Shown: one piece after another, positions 8,054 through 17,461 of the stretch | Numbering within the stretch: the first letter of the stretch is position 1 | Layout of the letters: every line of letters starts with the position of its first letter | Assembly: GCA_959023295.1 (NCBI GenBank) | Contig: CAUFBM010000003.1 | Coordinates: forward strand, 62,001-126,000 | DNA: 64,000 nt | Reading direction: 5' to 3' | Source of the DNA: an uncultured Collinsella sp. | GTDB lineage: Bacteria; Actinomycetota; Coriobacteriia; Coriobacteriales; Coriobacteriaceae | Position numbers and translations under genes: made by a program | The notes under the pieces: generated by a model | Told to the model about the DNA's origin: nothing | What the model saw: the letters and a program-made list of their open reading frames with translations, nothing else | Databases searched by the model: none

Positions 8054-8923
8054 ATGGCCCAGATTACTGCCGCTATGGTCAAGCAGCTCCGCGAGATGAC
8101 CGACTCCCCGATGATGGAGTGCAAGAAGGCTCTCGTCGAGGCTGACGGCGACATGGACGCCGCCGTCGACGTTCTGCGCAAGAACGGCCTCGCCAAGGCT
8201 GCCAAGAAGGCTGGCCGTGAGACCAACGAGGGCGCTGTCGCCGCGTTCGTCTCCGAGGATGGCAAGACCGGCGCTCTGCTCGAGCTCTCCTGCGAGACCG
8301 ACTTCGTCGGCTCCAACGCCAAGTTCACCGGCTTTGCTTCTAAGGTCGCCGAGGTTGTCGCCACCACCGAGCCGGCTGACGTCGACGCGCTGCTCGAGAA
8401 GCCGATGGGCGAGGAGAGCGTTTCCTCCGAGCTCACCGAGATGATTCACATCATGGGCGAGAACATGAAGATCTCCCGTTTCGCCGCCCGCAAGGCCGAG
8501 AATGGCGCTCTCGCTTCTTACATCCACATGGGTGGTAAGATCGGCGTCCTCGTCGAGTTCGCCTTCGAGAAGGCCGAGACCGCTCAGGCCGACTCCTTCA
8601 AGACCTTCGCTCACGACGTCGCCCTTCAGGTTGCCGCCGTCGCCCCGATCTGCGCTACCCGCGATCAGGTTCCGGCTGAGACCGTCGAGCACGAGAAGCA
8701 GATTTACATGGCTCAGGCTGCCGAGTCCGGCAAGCCCGAGGCTATCCAGGAGAAGATGGCTGTTGGCCGTCTGGAGAAGTTCTACAAGCAGTCCGTGCTC
8801 ACCGAGCAGGAGTTCATCAAGGACAGCTCCCTCACCATCAAGAAGTATGCTGAGCAGGTCTCCAAGGAGCTCGGCGATACCATTACCGTCGTTGCCTTCG
8901 ACCGCCTGGTCCGTGGCGAGTAA
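8054..8923 (+). CDS. tsf: Translation elongation factor Ts
   Basis: EF-Ts is the nucleotide exchange factor for EF-Tu. The N-terminal UBA-like domain (VKQLREMTDSPMMECKKAL) and the TDFV motif (SCETDFVGSNAKF) that contacts EF-Tu are intact; the two core subdomains follow with GALASYIHMGGKIGVLVEF. The protein has 289 residues. ATG 8054 follows GAAAGGAA by 6 nt; an in-frame ATG at 8039 would overlap the ribosome-binding site. It lies 45 bp after rpsB in the universal rpsB-tsf pair. Confidence 0.97.
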   Translation: MAQITAAMVKQLREMTDSPMMECKKALVEADGDMDAAVDVLRKNGLAKAAKKAGRETNEGAVAAFVSEDGKTGALLELSCETDFVGSNAKFTGFASKVAEVVATTEPADVDALLEKPMGEESVSSELTEMIHIMGENMKISRFAARKAENGALASYIHMGGKIGVLVEFAFEKAETAQADSFKTFAHDVALQVAAVAPICATRDQVPAETVEHEKQIYMAQAAESGKPEAIQEKMAVGRLEKFYKQSVLTEQEFIKDSSLTIKKYAEQVSKELGDTITVVAFDRLVRGE

Positions 8924-8946
8924 ATAAGCTCTTGTAGCTGGTAATG

Positions 8947-8983
8947 AGCAGGCTGTGGGTTTTACTCACAGCCTGCTTTTTCA
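8947..8983 (+). terminator. Intrinsic terminator after tsf
   Basis: AGCAGGCTGTG (8947-8957) and CACAGCCTGCT (8967-8977) form a perfect 11-bp stem followed by TTTTTC. Confidence 0.93.
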
Positions 8984-9040
8984 TGGCTCTTATCAGAGCC
9001 TTTGATATCATATTGAGAGTCTAATTAAAGGAGGATCGCT

Positions 9041-9763
9041 TTGTCCGACATCCGATATAAACGCGTGCTTCTGAAGCTTTCCGGCGAAGCACTGATGGGC
9101 GACGGCCAATATGGCATCGACCCCAAGATTACCGATCATCTTGCCAAGCAGGTCAAGGAGCTGCTCGCCGTTGGCCATGAGGTCGGCGTCGTTGTCGGCG
9201 GCGGCAACATTTTCCGCGGCATGGCCGGCGCTGCCGGTGGCATGGAGCGCGCCCAGGCCGACTACATGGGCATGCTGGCAACCGTTATGAACGCGCTTGC
9301 CCTGCAGGATGCCTTCGAGCACAACGATGTTCCCTGCCGTGTGATGAGCGCTATCCAGATGAACGAGATCTGCGAGCCCTATATTCGCCGTCGCGCCATC
9401 AACCACCTTTCCAAGGGCAACGTCGTTATTTTTGCCGCCGGTTCGGGCAATCCGTACTTTACGACCGACACCGCCGCGGCTCTTCGTGCCTGCGAGATCG
9501 GTGCCGAGATTCTGATTAAGGCCACCAAGGTTGACGGCATCTACGACAAGGATCCCGTCAAGTGCGCCGATGCCGTCCGTTTTGACAAGATTACCTATCA
9601 CGAGGTTCTCGTCCGCGGTCTGCAGGTTATGGATTCTACGGCTACGGCACTGTGCCAGGATAACCGTATGCCGATTTTGGTCCTCAACATCGATGGCGAG
9701 GACACCGTCAAGCGCGCGCTTTCGGGTGAGCCCGTCGGCACGCTCGTCTATCAGGAGGATTAA
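9041..9763 (+). CDS. pyrH: UMP kinase
   Basis: UMP kinase phosphorylates UMP to UDP. It is a 240-residue amino-acid-kinase-fold protein with YKRVLLKLSGEALMG, VVVGGGNIFRG, the UMP-binding GSGNPYFTTDTAA segment and KATKVDGIYDKDP. The start is TTG 9041, with AAAGGAGG at 9026-9033. It opens a long unit pyrH-frr-uppS-cdsA-dxr-rseP-ispG-proS with gaps of 2-24 bp or overlaps, the same order as in Bacillus up to proS. A promoter is expected in the A/T-rich stretch 8990-9030, but no confident -35/-10 pair was found. Confidence 0.96.
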   Translation: MSDIRYKRVLLKLSGEALMGDGQYGIDPKITDHLAKQVKELLAVGHEVGVVVGGGNIFRGMAGAAGGMERAQADYMGMLATVMNALALQDAFEHNDVPCRVMSAIQMNEICEPYIRRRAINHLSKGNVVIFAAGSGNPYFTTDTAAALRACEIGAEILIKATKVDGIYDKDPVKCADAVRFDKITYHEVLVRGLQVMDSTATALCQDNRMPILVLNIDGEDTVKRALSGEPVGTLVYQED

Positions 9764-9765
9764 GC

Positions 9766-10302
9766 ATGGCAGAGAACATCACCGTCCACATGGACAAGTC
9801 GCTCGAGTCCCTCAAGCACAACTTCTCCAAGGTTCGCACGGGCCGCGCCAACGCTAACATTCTGTCCGACATATCGGTCGATTACTACGGTGTTCCCACG
9901 CCGGTTACCCAGGTTGCTGCCGTTAAGACCCCCGAGGCTCACATGCTGCTCATCGAGCCCTGGGACAAGGCGCTCGTCAACGCCATTGTGAAGGCCATCA
10001 GCGCTTCCGATCTGGGCATTACTCCCAACTCTGACGGTACCGTCGTACGCCTGCCGTTCCCGGCTCCCACCGAGGAGCGTCGTCGCGAGCTCGTCAAGGA
10101 GTGCCGCGAGTATGCCGAGCAGGCCAAGGTTTCCATCCGCAACATCCGTCGTGACTTTAACAACAAGCTCGAGCGCGACGAAGAGCTCACCGAGGACGAT
10201 GTCCGTCGCGAGCAGGCCAAGGTCCAGAAGCATACCGATGAGTATGTTGCCAAGGTCGAGGAGCTTCTGAAGGAAAAAGAAGCCGAGGTCATGGAGATCT
10301 AA
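9766..10302 (+). CDS. frr: Ribosome recycling factor
   Basis: RRF, with EF-G, splits post-termination ribosomes. The protein has the family N-terminus MDKSLESLKHNFSKVRTGRA with the invariant RTGRAN, the hinge VDYYGVPTPVTQVA, and the C-terminal helix that completes the three-helix bundle (VRREQAKVQKHTDEYVAKVE). The length, 178, is slightly below the usual 185 because the N-terminus is compact. ATG 9766 starts 3 nt after pyrH, and uppS starts 2 nt after its stop. Confidence 0.97.
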   Translation: MAENITVHMDKSLESLKHNFSKVRTGRANANILSDISVDYYGVPTPVTQVAAVKTPEAHMLLIEPWDKALVNAIVKAISASDLGITPNSDGTVVRLPFPAPTEERRRELVKECREYAEQAKVSIRNIRRDFNNKLERDEELTEDDVRREQAKVQKHTDEYVAKVEELLKEKEAEVMEI

Positions 10303-10303
10303 G

Positions 10304-11098
10304 GTGCAATACGACGAGAACAAACTGGTCGAGTACTTTGCCGACGCCCCTGCGGGCGTCGGTTTTTCCGACCTTGACCTCAATAAGATCCCGCATCATA
10401 TTTCGTGCATCATGGACGGTAACGGTCGTTGGGCCACGGCGCGCGGTCTTGCCCGCACCGAGGGTCACAAAGCCGGTATCGTTTCCCTGCGCGAGATCAT
10501 TACCGCATGCGTGCGCTTGGGTGTCGACGTCCTTTCGGCCTATGCGTTTTCCACCGAAAACTGGAATCGTCCGCAGCACGAGGTCAACGTTTTGATGCAT
10601 TTGTTTGCCAAGACGTTTATCGATGAGCTGCCGCTGCTTAAGCGTGAAAACGTTCGCGTTGTCTTTTTGGGCGATATTTCCGCACTGCCTAAGAAGACCC
10701 GCGATGTCTTTGAGCGAGGTCTTGCCGAGTGTGCCGACCACACCGGCATGACGTTGGCGCTTGCCGTCAACTACGGCGCCCGTGCCGAGATCACCCGTGC
10801 TGCCCGTCAGATCGCGCTCGATGCCGCCGCCGGAAAGATTGATCCCGCCGCTATCGACGATGATATGGTTGCTTCGCACCTGTACACCGCTGGGCTGCCC
10901 GATCCGGAGCTTGTGATTCGAACCTCCGGCGAGCTTCGCCTTTCGAACTATCTGCTGTGGCAGGTTGCCTATTCCGAGTTTTATATCACCGATACCTATT
11001 GGCCCGACTTTGATCGTTGGGGTCTTGTCAACGCCATTTTGGCCTATCAGGGCCGCGACCGTAGGTTTGGTGGACTGAGCAAGACCGAGGAGGCTTAA
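10304..11098 (+). CDS. uppS: Isoprenyl transferase (undecaprenyl diphosphate synthase type)
   Basis: This cis-prenyltransferase condenses FPP with IPP to the lipid carrier precursor for cell-wall synthesis. Signature segments are CIMDGNGRWATARGL with the catalytic Asp, GHKAGIVSLREII, LSAYAFSTENWNRP and the C-terminal LVIRTSGELRLSNYLLWQ with the paired Arg-x-SGE-x-RLSN motif. 264 residues; start GTG 10304. In this operon it precedes cdsA and the isoprenoid genes dxr and ispG, so precursor supply and carrier synthesis are linked. Confidence 0.96.
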   Translation: MQYDENKLVEYFADAPAGVGFSDLDLNKIPHHISCIMDGNGRWATARGLARTEGHKAGIVSLREIITACVRLGVDVLSAYAFSTENWNRPQHEVNVLMHLFAKTFIDELPLLKRENVRVVFLGDISALPKKTRDVFERGLAECADHTGMTLALAVNYGARAEITRAARQIALDAAAGKIDPAAIDDDMVASHLYTAGLPDPELVIRTSGELRLSNYLLWQVAYSEFYITDTYWPDFDRWGLVNAILAYQGRDRRFGGLSKTEEA

Positions 11099-11100
11099 TC

Positions 11101-11976
11101 GTGTCCGATCGTCCCAAGGCGTCTGCTCCCAAGGCGCCTGCCGCCAAAAGCGGCGCGGCTGCGACTTCGTGGCTGGCCGGCTTTATTACCCGTGCCGCTG
11201 CAGGTATCGTCTACGCCGTTGTATTTATTCTCTGCCTGGTTTTGGGTATCGTTCCCACCGCCATCTTCGTCTCCGTCATGAGCGGCCTGTGCTGCTTTGA
11301 GTTTTTCCGCATGACGAAGCTCGATGGCAAGGTGGCCAACGAGCGCCTGGGTATCGCTGCCGCCGTGCTCTTTCCGCTCTCGGCGCTGGGCGACTCGCTG
11401 TTGTTGAATGCCCTGCTTTTTGCTCTGATGCTTGCGGTGGGCATTTGGTATGTCTGTTCGTCGCGTACCCGCATATCCGATGTAGCTGTGACGCTCATGG
11501 GTCCTATCTACACCGGTTTTATGCTGTCGGCCATCGTACTGCTGCGCGATGCCGTGCCCGGTTTTGCCGGTGCCCTGCTTTCGGTGGGCGTTTGCGCGTC
11601 TCTCTGGGTCTCCGATTCGTTTGCCTACATCGTGGGCAGCCGTATCGGCAAGCACAAGATGGTTCCCAAGATTTCTCCCAAAAAGAGCTGGGAGGGCTTT
11701 TTCGGCGGCATCTTGGGCTCGATTCTCATCTGGCTCATTTTGTGGGCAACGCATTTCTATAAGCTGAGCTTGCCCTATGCACTGCTGTGCGGCGTGGTCG
11801 TGTCCATCTTGGGCGTTATCGGCGACCTCATCGAGTCGCGCATCAAGCGCGGCGTGGGCGTCAAGGATTCCGGCAATCTGATTCCGGGCCATGGCGGCAT
11901 GCTCGACCGTAGCGACTCGCTTATCTTTGGCTGCATTACCGCGCAGTTGCTTTTGATGATCGGAGGCGTGCTGTAA
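11101..11976 (+). CDS. cdsA: Phosphatidate cytidylyltransferase
   Basis: CdsA makes CDP-diacylglycerol from phosphatidate and CTP in the membrane. The C-terminal signature is clear: IESRIKRGVGVKDSG followed by LIPGHGGMLDRSDSL, together with the SPKKSWEGFFGG motif. About 6-7 hydrophobic segments are visible. The first 25 residues are Ala/Lys/Pro-rich and not part of the family core. 291 residues, start GTG 11101 two nt after uppS; its TAA overlaps the dxr ATG by one base (TAATG). Confidence 0.95.
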   Translation: MSDRPKASAPKAPAAKSGAAATSWLAGFITRAAAGIVYAVVFILCLVLGIVPTAIFVSVMSGLCCFEFFRMTKLDGKVANERLGIAAAVLFPLSALGDSLLLNALLFALMLAVGIWYVCSSRTRISDVAVTLMGPIYTGFMLSAIVLLRDAVPGFAGALLSVGVCASLWVSDSFAYIVGSRIGKHKMVPKISPKKSWEGFFGGILGSILIWLILWATHFYKLSLPYALLCGVVVSILGVIGDLIESRIKRGVGVKDSGNLIPGHGGMLDRSDSLIFGCITAQLLLMIGGVL

Positions 11977-13163
11977 TGGCTTTTCAGACGACGTGCGGCC
12001 CCGACGGGCGTCTGCGGGTTGCAATTTTGGGTTGTACGGGCTCTATCGGCACGCAGGCACTCGATGTATGCCGTCAGCATGTCGATCGACTGCAGGTGAC
12101 GGCACTGTCCGTTAACTCCAGCACCTCGGAGCTCGTTGCGTTTGCCCGTGAGTTTTCGGTTCCGGCTGTTGCCGTGGCCGATGTTGCCCATGGTGCGGAC
12201 GCTGTACTGCAGGAGTTGCCCGAGGGCACCGAGCTCGGTGTTGGTGCGCAGGCGGTTTGCGAGCTCGCACGTCGCGATGACGTCGACTGTGTCCTTGTTG
12301 CTATTGTGGGCGCTGCCGGGCTCGAAGCGAGCCATGCTGCCCTGACCTCGAACAAGCGTCTTGCACTTGCTAACAAAGAGTCCCTCGTTGTCGGCGGCGA
12401 TCTGCTGATGCCGTTGGCGCAGCCGGGTCAGCTCATTCCGGTCGACTCTGAGCACTCCGCCATCTACCAGTGCTATCTGGGGGAGAATCCGCGCGAGGCC
12501 CACTGCATTTGGCTCACTTGTTCGGGCGGTCCGTTCTTTGGCCGTTCGCGCGAGGACCTCGACCACGTGACCCGCAATGACGCCTTGGCGCATCCCACGT
12601 GGGCCATGGGGGCAAAGATCACCATCGACTCCGCCACCCTTATGAACAAGGGCCTGGAGCGTATCGAGGCGATGCATCTGTTCGGTTGCGACCTCGACTT
12701 TATCAACGTGGTCGTTCAGCGTCAGTCCAAGATTCACTCTATGGTCGAGTTTGCCGACGGCTCCGTGATGGCACACCTTGGCGCCTCCGATATGCGCATT
12801 CCCATTCAGTTTGCCTTCTCGTATCCCGAGCGTTGGGATACTCCGGCGCCTCGAATCGATTTTCGTGAGTTGGGGCAGCTTACCTTCGACGCGGCCGATA
12901 TGGAAACGTTCCGTTGCCTCGCGCTTGCCGAGCGTGCGGGCAAAACGGGCGGCACCATGCCGTGCGTGCTGAATGCCGCCAACGAAGTTGCCGTCGATGC
13001 CTTCCTGCACGATGCCTGCACCTTTACCGATATCGACCGTATCGTCGAGTCGTGCATGGACGCACACGATACACAGGCGGTCGCATCGTTTGAGCAGCTT
13101 CGCGATATCGACTCGTGGGCTCGTGCCAAGGCCGCCGAGGTGCTTGCTGCAACCCGCTCTTAA
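11976..13163 (+). CDS. dxr: 1-deoxy-D-xylulose 5-phosphate reductoisomerase
   Basis: Dxr converts DXP to MEP, the first committed step of the non-mevalonate isoprenoid pathway. The N-terminus has the NADPH motif VAILGCTGSIGTQALD; then LALANKESLVVGGDLLM, PVDSEHSAIYQCY and the metal-site segment THPTWAMG-like (LAHPTWAMGAKITIDSATLM), MNKGLERIEA and PCVLNAANEVAVDAFL. Length 395 is normal. Together with ispG two genes downstream it shows that this organism uses the MEP pathway. Confidence 0.96.
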   Translation: MAFQTTCGPDGRLRVAILGCTGSIGTQALDVCRQHVDRLQVTALSVNSSTSELVAFAREFSVPAVAVADVAHGADAVLQELPEGTELGVGAQAVCELARRDDVDCVLVAIVGAAGLEASHAALTSNKRLALANKESLVVGGDLLMPLAQPGQLIPVDSEHSAIYQCYLGENPREAHCIWLTCSGGPFFGRSREDLDHVTRNDALAHPTWAMGAKITIDSATLMNKGLERIEAMHLFGCDLDFINVVVQRQSKIHSMVEFADGSVMAHLGASDMRIPIQFAFSYPERWDTPAPRIDFRELGQLTFDAADMETFRCLALAERAGKTGGTMPCVLNAANEVAVDAFLHDACTFTDIDRIVESCMDAHDTQAVASFEQLRDIDSWARAKAAEVLAATRS

Positions 13164-13186
13164 TCGTAAGGATTGCTTTTCGTTTT

Positions 13187-14548
13187 ATGGATACTGTTCT
13201 GAGTGTTCTCTCCTCGGTCTTTTGGGGTCTTTTGATGCTATCCGTCCTCGTGTTTCTGCACGAGGGCGGCCACTTTTTAGCGGCTCGTGCGTGCGGTGTG
13301 CGCGTCACCGAGTTTTTCTTGGGCCTGCCGTGCCGCTTTGACATTCATCGTACGTCGCGTCGCATTGGTACCAAGTTTGGTGTGACGCCGCTGCTGCTGG
13401 GTGGTTATGCCGCTATCTGCGGTATGGACCCGACCGATGTCTCGTGCGCCGACCGTGTGCTTGCGGCGATCTATCGTCATGGTCGCGTTTCGGTTGCAGA
13501 CCTTTCCGTCGAGCTGGAGCTCCCCGAGGAGGATGTTCTCGAGGCTTGTGTCTTGCTTTTGGGCTGGGGTTCCATTGCGCCTTGGTACGAGGAAGGGGAG
13601 AAGCCTTCACCTAGCTACTATCCGGTCAGGTACCAGACGCTGCCGCGCGACGCTGCAGGATATACCACTTTTGACGGCCGCAGGTTTGATCGAGAGCATG
13701 CAACTGCCGAGGGAGATGTGTGGGAGCCCCCGGTCGCCGCTTCGGAGTTTCTTGAGCAGGAGCGTTCACATACCTATCTGGGCCAAGGTTTTCTCAAACG
13801 TGCCTTTATGCTGCTCGCTGGCATTCTCGTCAATATTCTGACGGGCTTTTTGCTGCTTATGAGCATCTACTCTATCGCCGGCGTTTCGGTGCCGGTCGAT
13901 AGCAACGTGATCGGTCAGGTCGAAGAAGGCTCGATAGCAGCCAATGCAGGTATCGAGGCCGGCGACGCAATTCTTTCGGTCGACGGCGTGTCCTGCTCTT
14001 CCTGGATGGACGTGTACGATGCGATCGGAGCGGCCGCCGGAAAGGACGATATCGCCATTGAGTATCAGCGCGACGGCAAGAAACTTTCGACCTCGGTTGC
14101 GCTCAAGAAGGACGAGCGTTTGGGCGTTTACGCCTCTACGCAGGTGGTCCATTTGGACCCTATCACCTCGGCGCGCCTGTCGTTCTCCTATGTTCAGCAG
14201 ACTGCTGAGGGCGTGATGCGCCTGCTGCAGCCGCAGCATACGATGGAGATACTCGATCAGTCCTCCTCGATTGTGGGTATCAGCGTCATGTCTTCTCAGG
14301 CGGCGGCAGCCGGTCCCGCGACGTTCTTGACGTTTGCCGCGCTCATCTCGTTTTCGCTGGGCTTTATGAACCTGCTGCCCATTCCGCCGCTCGACGGGGG
14401 AAAGTTGATTATCGAGATTATCCAAAAGGTTGCCGGTCGCGAGCTGCCGCTGAAGGTGCAGACAATCGTCAGCTATGTCGGCATCGCGCTCTTTGCGCTG
14501 CTGTTTGTCTACATGCTTCGTTCCGACGTCCTTCGATTTATTTTGTAG
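13187..14548 (+). CDS. rseP: Site-2 protease family membrane metalloprotease (RseP/RasP) with inserted domain
   Basis: Site-2 proteases cut transmembrane segments of regulators inside the membrane. The protein (453 aa) has the zinc motif HEGGH at residues 25-29 in TM1, a PDZ domain after TM2 (about 245-300) and LLPIPPLDGGK with the zinc-ligand Asp near the C-terminus. Unusually, about 115 residues (80-195) are inserted between the GGY loop and TM2; residues 86-133 (DRVLAAIYRHGRVSVADLSV onward) read like a small helix-turn-helix or winged-helix domain. Its cytoplasmic side suggests a regulatory input, but that is inference. ATG 13187 is chosen because the HEGGH helix starts right after; the GTAAGGA site is rather far (14 nt). 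Confidence 0.88.
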   Translation: MDTVLSVLSSVFWGLLMLSVLVFLHEGGHFLAARACGVRVTEFFLGLPCRFDIHRTSRRIGTKFGVTPLLLGGYAAICGMDPTDVSCADRVLAAIYRHGRVSVADLSVELELPEEDVLEACVLLLGWGSIAPWYEEGEKPSPSYYPVRYQTLPRDAAGYTTFDGRRFDREHATAEGDVWEPPVAASEFLEQERSHTYLGQGFLKRAFMLLAGILVNILTGFLLLMSIYSIAGVSVPVDSNVIGQVEEGSIAANAGIEAGDAILSVDGVSCSSWMDVYDAIGAAAGKDDIAIEYQRDGKKLSTSVALKKDERLGVYASTQVVHLDPITSARLSFSYVQQTAEGVMRLLQPQHTMEILDQSSSIVGISVMSSQAAAAGPATFLTFAALISFSLGFMNLLPIPPLDGGKLIIEIIQKVAGRELPLKVQTIVSYVGIALFALLFVYMLRSDVLRFIL

Positions 14549-14561
14549 GGGAGTGTTTGGA

Positions 14562-15644
14562 TTGTCTTTGTCCCATCCTTTGCCGCGTGAGCTGACACGC
14601 CCCGTGTTTGTCGGTGACGTGCAGATAGGCGGCGGCGCTCCGGTGGTGGTTCAGTCCATGACCTGCACCGATACCGCCGACGCCCAGGCAACGCTTGCAC
14701 AAGTTCATGCACTCGCTCAGGCGGGTTGCGATGTTGTGCGCGTGAGTGTGCCCACCGAGGCTGCGCTCGAGGGCTTTCGTACGATTTGTGCGGAGTCTCC
14801 GGTGCCGATCGTTGCCGATATCCACTTTAACCATAAGCTCGCCATTGGCGCCGTTAAGGCCGGTGCCGCCAAGCTCCGCATCAATCCCGGCAACATCGGT
14901 GATTGGGCCAAGGTCGATGCTGTGATCGATGCCGCGGGCGCCGCTGGGTGCGCGATTCGCATTGGCGTGAACGCTGGCTCGCTTGAGCAGGATATCGCCG
15001 AGCGCGATGACCTTACGCAGCCCGAAAAGCTCGTGATGTCGAGTGAGCGTTTCGTCAAGCATTTTGAGGATCGCGGTTTTACCAATATCGTGCTTTCCGC
15101 CAAGGCCCATAGCGTGTCCACGACGCTCGACACCTATCGCGCCCTGTCGCGCGAAATCCCCCATGTTCCGCTTCATTTGGGCGTTACGGAGGCCGGAACC
15201 AAGCTCCAGGGCACCATTAAGAGCTCTGTGGGCCTGGGTATTCTGCTTTCCGAGGGCATTGGCGACACCATGCGCGTCTCGCTTACGGCCGATCCGGTCG
15301 AGGAACCGCCGGTCGCCTGGGGTATTCTGCAGTCGCTTGGCCTTCGCCGCCGTGGCCCCGAGATCGTCTCGTGCCCCACGTGCGCTCGCTGCCAGGTCAA
15401 CCTCATTCCTATCGCCGAGGAGGTCACCGAGCGGCTTAAGAACTACTCCGCGCCGCTTTCGATCGCCGTTATGGGATGCGCGGTCAATGGCCCCGGCGAG
15501 GCTTCTGACGCCGACTTGGGCGTTGCCTGCGGACGAGGTCAGGGCCTGCTCTTTTCGCACGGCCAGATCATTGGTAAAGTAGCTGAGGACCAAATTGTCG
15601 ACGCGCTTATGGCCGAGGTCGACAAGCTAATTGAGGAGAAATAA
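14562..15644 (+). CDS. ispG: (E)-4-hydroxy-3-methylbut-2-enyl-diphosphate synthase
   Basis: IspG (GcpE) is a 4Fe-4S reductase of the MEP pathway that produces HMBPP. Landmarks are PVVVQSMTCTDTADAQATLA, VPIVADIHFNHKLA, KLRINPGNIGD and the C-terminal cluster Cys in SCPTCARC and MGCAVNGPGEASDADLG. Length 360 is typical of the short bacterial form. The start chosen is TTG 14562, 8 nt after AGGGGAG (14547-14553); GTG 14553 overlaps this site. It sits between rseP and proS where Bacillus has proS directly. Confidence 0.93.
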   Translation: MSLSHPLPRELTRPVFVGDVQIGGGAPVVVQSMTCTDTADAQATLAQVHALAQAGCDVVRVSVPTEAALEGFRTICAESPVPIVADIHFNHKLAIGAVKAGAAKLRINPGNIGDWAKVDAVIDAAGAAGCAIRIGVNAGSLEQDIAERDDLTQPEKLVMSSERFVKHFEDRGFTNIVLSAKAHSVSTTLDTYRALSREIPHVPLHLGVTEAGTKLQGTIKSSVGLGILLSEGIGDTMRVSLTADPVEEPPVAWGILQSLGLRRRGPEIVSCPTCARCQVNLIPIAEEVTERLKNYSAPLSIAVMGCAVNGPGEASDADLGVACGRGQGLLFSHGQIIGKVAEDQIVDALMAEVDKLIEEK

Positions 15645-17366
15645 ATGACTCGAGCAATGTATATGTCTAAGCTGTATGCTCCGACGCTCAAAGAGGATCC
15701 GGCCGATGCCGAGCTTGCGAGCCATCGCCTGCTGCTGCGTGCCGGCATGATTCGCAAGGAGGCCGCCGGTCTCTATTCCTATCTGCCGCTCGCGTGGCGC
15801 TCGATTCGCAAAATCGAGAACATCGTGCGCGACGAGATGGACGCTGCCGGTGCCCAGGAGCTCATGATGCCCATCATGGTCGATGCCGAGCTGTGGCGTG
15901 AGTCCGGCCGTATCGATGCCTATGGTAAGGAGCTCGTGCGCTTTGATGACCGCCACGGCCGCGAGTTCGTGCTCGGCCCCACGCACGAGGAGACCGTGAC
16001 CGCCTTGGTGCGCAATGAACTGCGTTCCTACAAGCAGCTGCCGGTGAATCTCTATCACATCCAGGATAAGTTCCGCGACGAGTTCCGTCCCCGCTTTGGC
16101 CTGATGCGCGGTCGCGAGTTCATCATGAAGGACGCCTACAGCTTCTCTGCCACGCAGGAGAGCCTGCAGGAGGAGTACGACAAGATGAAGCAGGCCTACG
16201 CCAATATCTGCGAGCGCTGCTACATCAAGGCCCTGCCCGTCGTCGCCGATTCCGGCGAGATCGGCGGTGACACCTCCGTCGAGTATATGGCGCTGGCCGA
16301 GGCCGGCGAGGCTTCGCTGGTCTACTGCGACGATTGCGGCTTTGCTGCCGATGACGAGGCGGCAAGCACTAAGGTTGTCGTGACCGAGGGTCCCGGCGAC
16401 GGTACGCTTACCAAGGTCGAGACTCCGGGCATGGGCACCATCGAGGCCGTTGCCAAGTTCTTTGGGTTCCCCGAGAACGGCACGCGCAAGTCCCTGGCTC
16501 TCATCGACGCCGAGGGCAAGCCGGTTGTGGCCATCGTTCCGGGCGATCATGAGCTCAACGACTGCAAGGCCGAGCACGTCTTTGGCAAGGGCTATCGCAT
16601 GATGACCGATGAGGAGCTCCAGACCTACGGTCTGCACAAGGGCTTTATCGGACCGGTTAACCTGCCCGAGGGCATCCGTCTGGTCTGCGACGAGAGCCTG
16701 CGCGAGTCCAAGCAGTGGGCCTGCGGTGCCAACGAGGTCGATTATCACCTTACCGGTGCCTGCCCTGAGCGCGACTTTACCGTCGACGACTGGGCCGACC
16801 TGGTTACCGTCGTTGCCGGCGATCCCTGCCCGCACTGCGGCAAGCCGCTCTCCGCTGCCCGCGGTATCGAGGTCTCTCAGGTATTCCAGCTGGGCACCAA
16901 GTACTCCGAGGCCATGGGTGCCACCTTTATGGACGAGGACGGCAAGGAGAAGCCGCTCATCATGGGCTGCTACGGCGTTGGCGTGTCTCGCTCGCTCGCT
17001 GCCGTTGTGGAGCAGCACAACGACGAGCACGGTATCGTCTGGCCGGTCTCCGTTGCCCCGTACGAGGTCGCGGTGATTCCGCTCGATCCCAAGAAGGAGG
17101 AGTGCGCTTCCGTTTGCGGGCAGATCGTCGAGGGTCTGTGCGCCGAGGGTATCGAGGTTGTCGTCGATGACCGTGATGAGCGTCCCGGCTTTAAGTTTGC
17201 CGACAACGACCTTATGGGTTTCCCATATCAGGTGATTCTGGGCAAGCGCGGTCTTAAGAACGGTACCGTTGAGCTTAAGGACCGTGCTACGGGCGAGCGC
17301 GAGGATGTGGCAATCGATGAGGTTGTCGCCAAGGTCGCCGAGCTTGTGAAGGCAGCACGCCGTTAA
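15645..17366 (+). CDS. proS: Prolyl-tRNA synthetase (bacterial type with editing domain)
   Basis: ProRS charges tRNA-Pro. This 573-residue protein is the bacterial form with a large insertion (about residues 225-405) holding the editing domain (VETPGMGTIEAVAKFFGFPE; SLALIDAEGKPVVAIVPGDH; KGFIGPVNLP) between class II motifs 2 and 3. Motif 2 is in KFRDEFRPRFGLMRGREFIM; the C-terminal anticodon-binding domain starts near VAPYEVAVIPLD. ATG 15645 directly abuts the ispG TAA and is preceded by GAGGAG. It ends the unit that begins at pyrH. Confidence 0.97.
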   Translation: MTRAMYMSKLYAPTLKEDPADAELASHRLLLRAGMIRKEAAGLYSYLPLAWRSIRKIENIVRDEMDAAGAQELMMPIMVDAELWRESGRIDAYGKELVRFDDRHGREFVLGPTHEETVTALVRNELRSYKQLPVNLYHIQDKFRDEFRPRFGLMRGREFIMKDAYSFSATQESLQEEYDKMKQAYANICERCYIKALPVVADSGEIGGDTSVEYMALAEAGEASLVYCDDCGFAADDEAASTKVVVTEGPGDGTLTKVETPGMGTIEAVAKFFGFPENGTRKSLALIDAEGKPVVAIVPGDHELNDCKAEHVFGKGYRMMTDEELQTYGLHKGFIGPVNLPEGIRLVCDESLRESKQWACGANEVDYHLTGACPERDFTVDDWADLVTVVAGDPCPHCGKPLSAARGIEVSQVFQLGTKYSEAMGATFMDEDGKEKPLIMGCYGVGVSRSLAAVVEQHNDEHGIVWPVSVAPYEVAVIPLDPKKEECASVCGQIVEGLCAEGIEVVVDDRDERPGFKFADNDLMGFPYQVILGKRGLKNGTVELKDRATGEREDVAIDEVVAKVAELVKAARR

Positions 17367-17395
17367 TCGAGCCCGCTGCGTTGAGTGCGCTTACG

Positions 17396-17440
17396 AAGCG
17401 GCCCTGCGTCTCTCGAGGGAGAGGCGCAGGGCCGCTTTTG
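17396..17440 (+). terminator. Intrinsic terminator after proS
   Basis: A 19-bp stem with one wobble (17396-17414 with 17419-17437), loop GAGG, followed by a short T run (4 T). Confidence 0.88.
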
Positions 17441-17461
17441 CGTCTAAGAATCTTTTATAGC

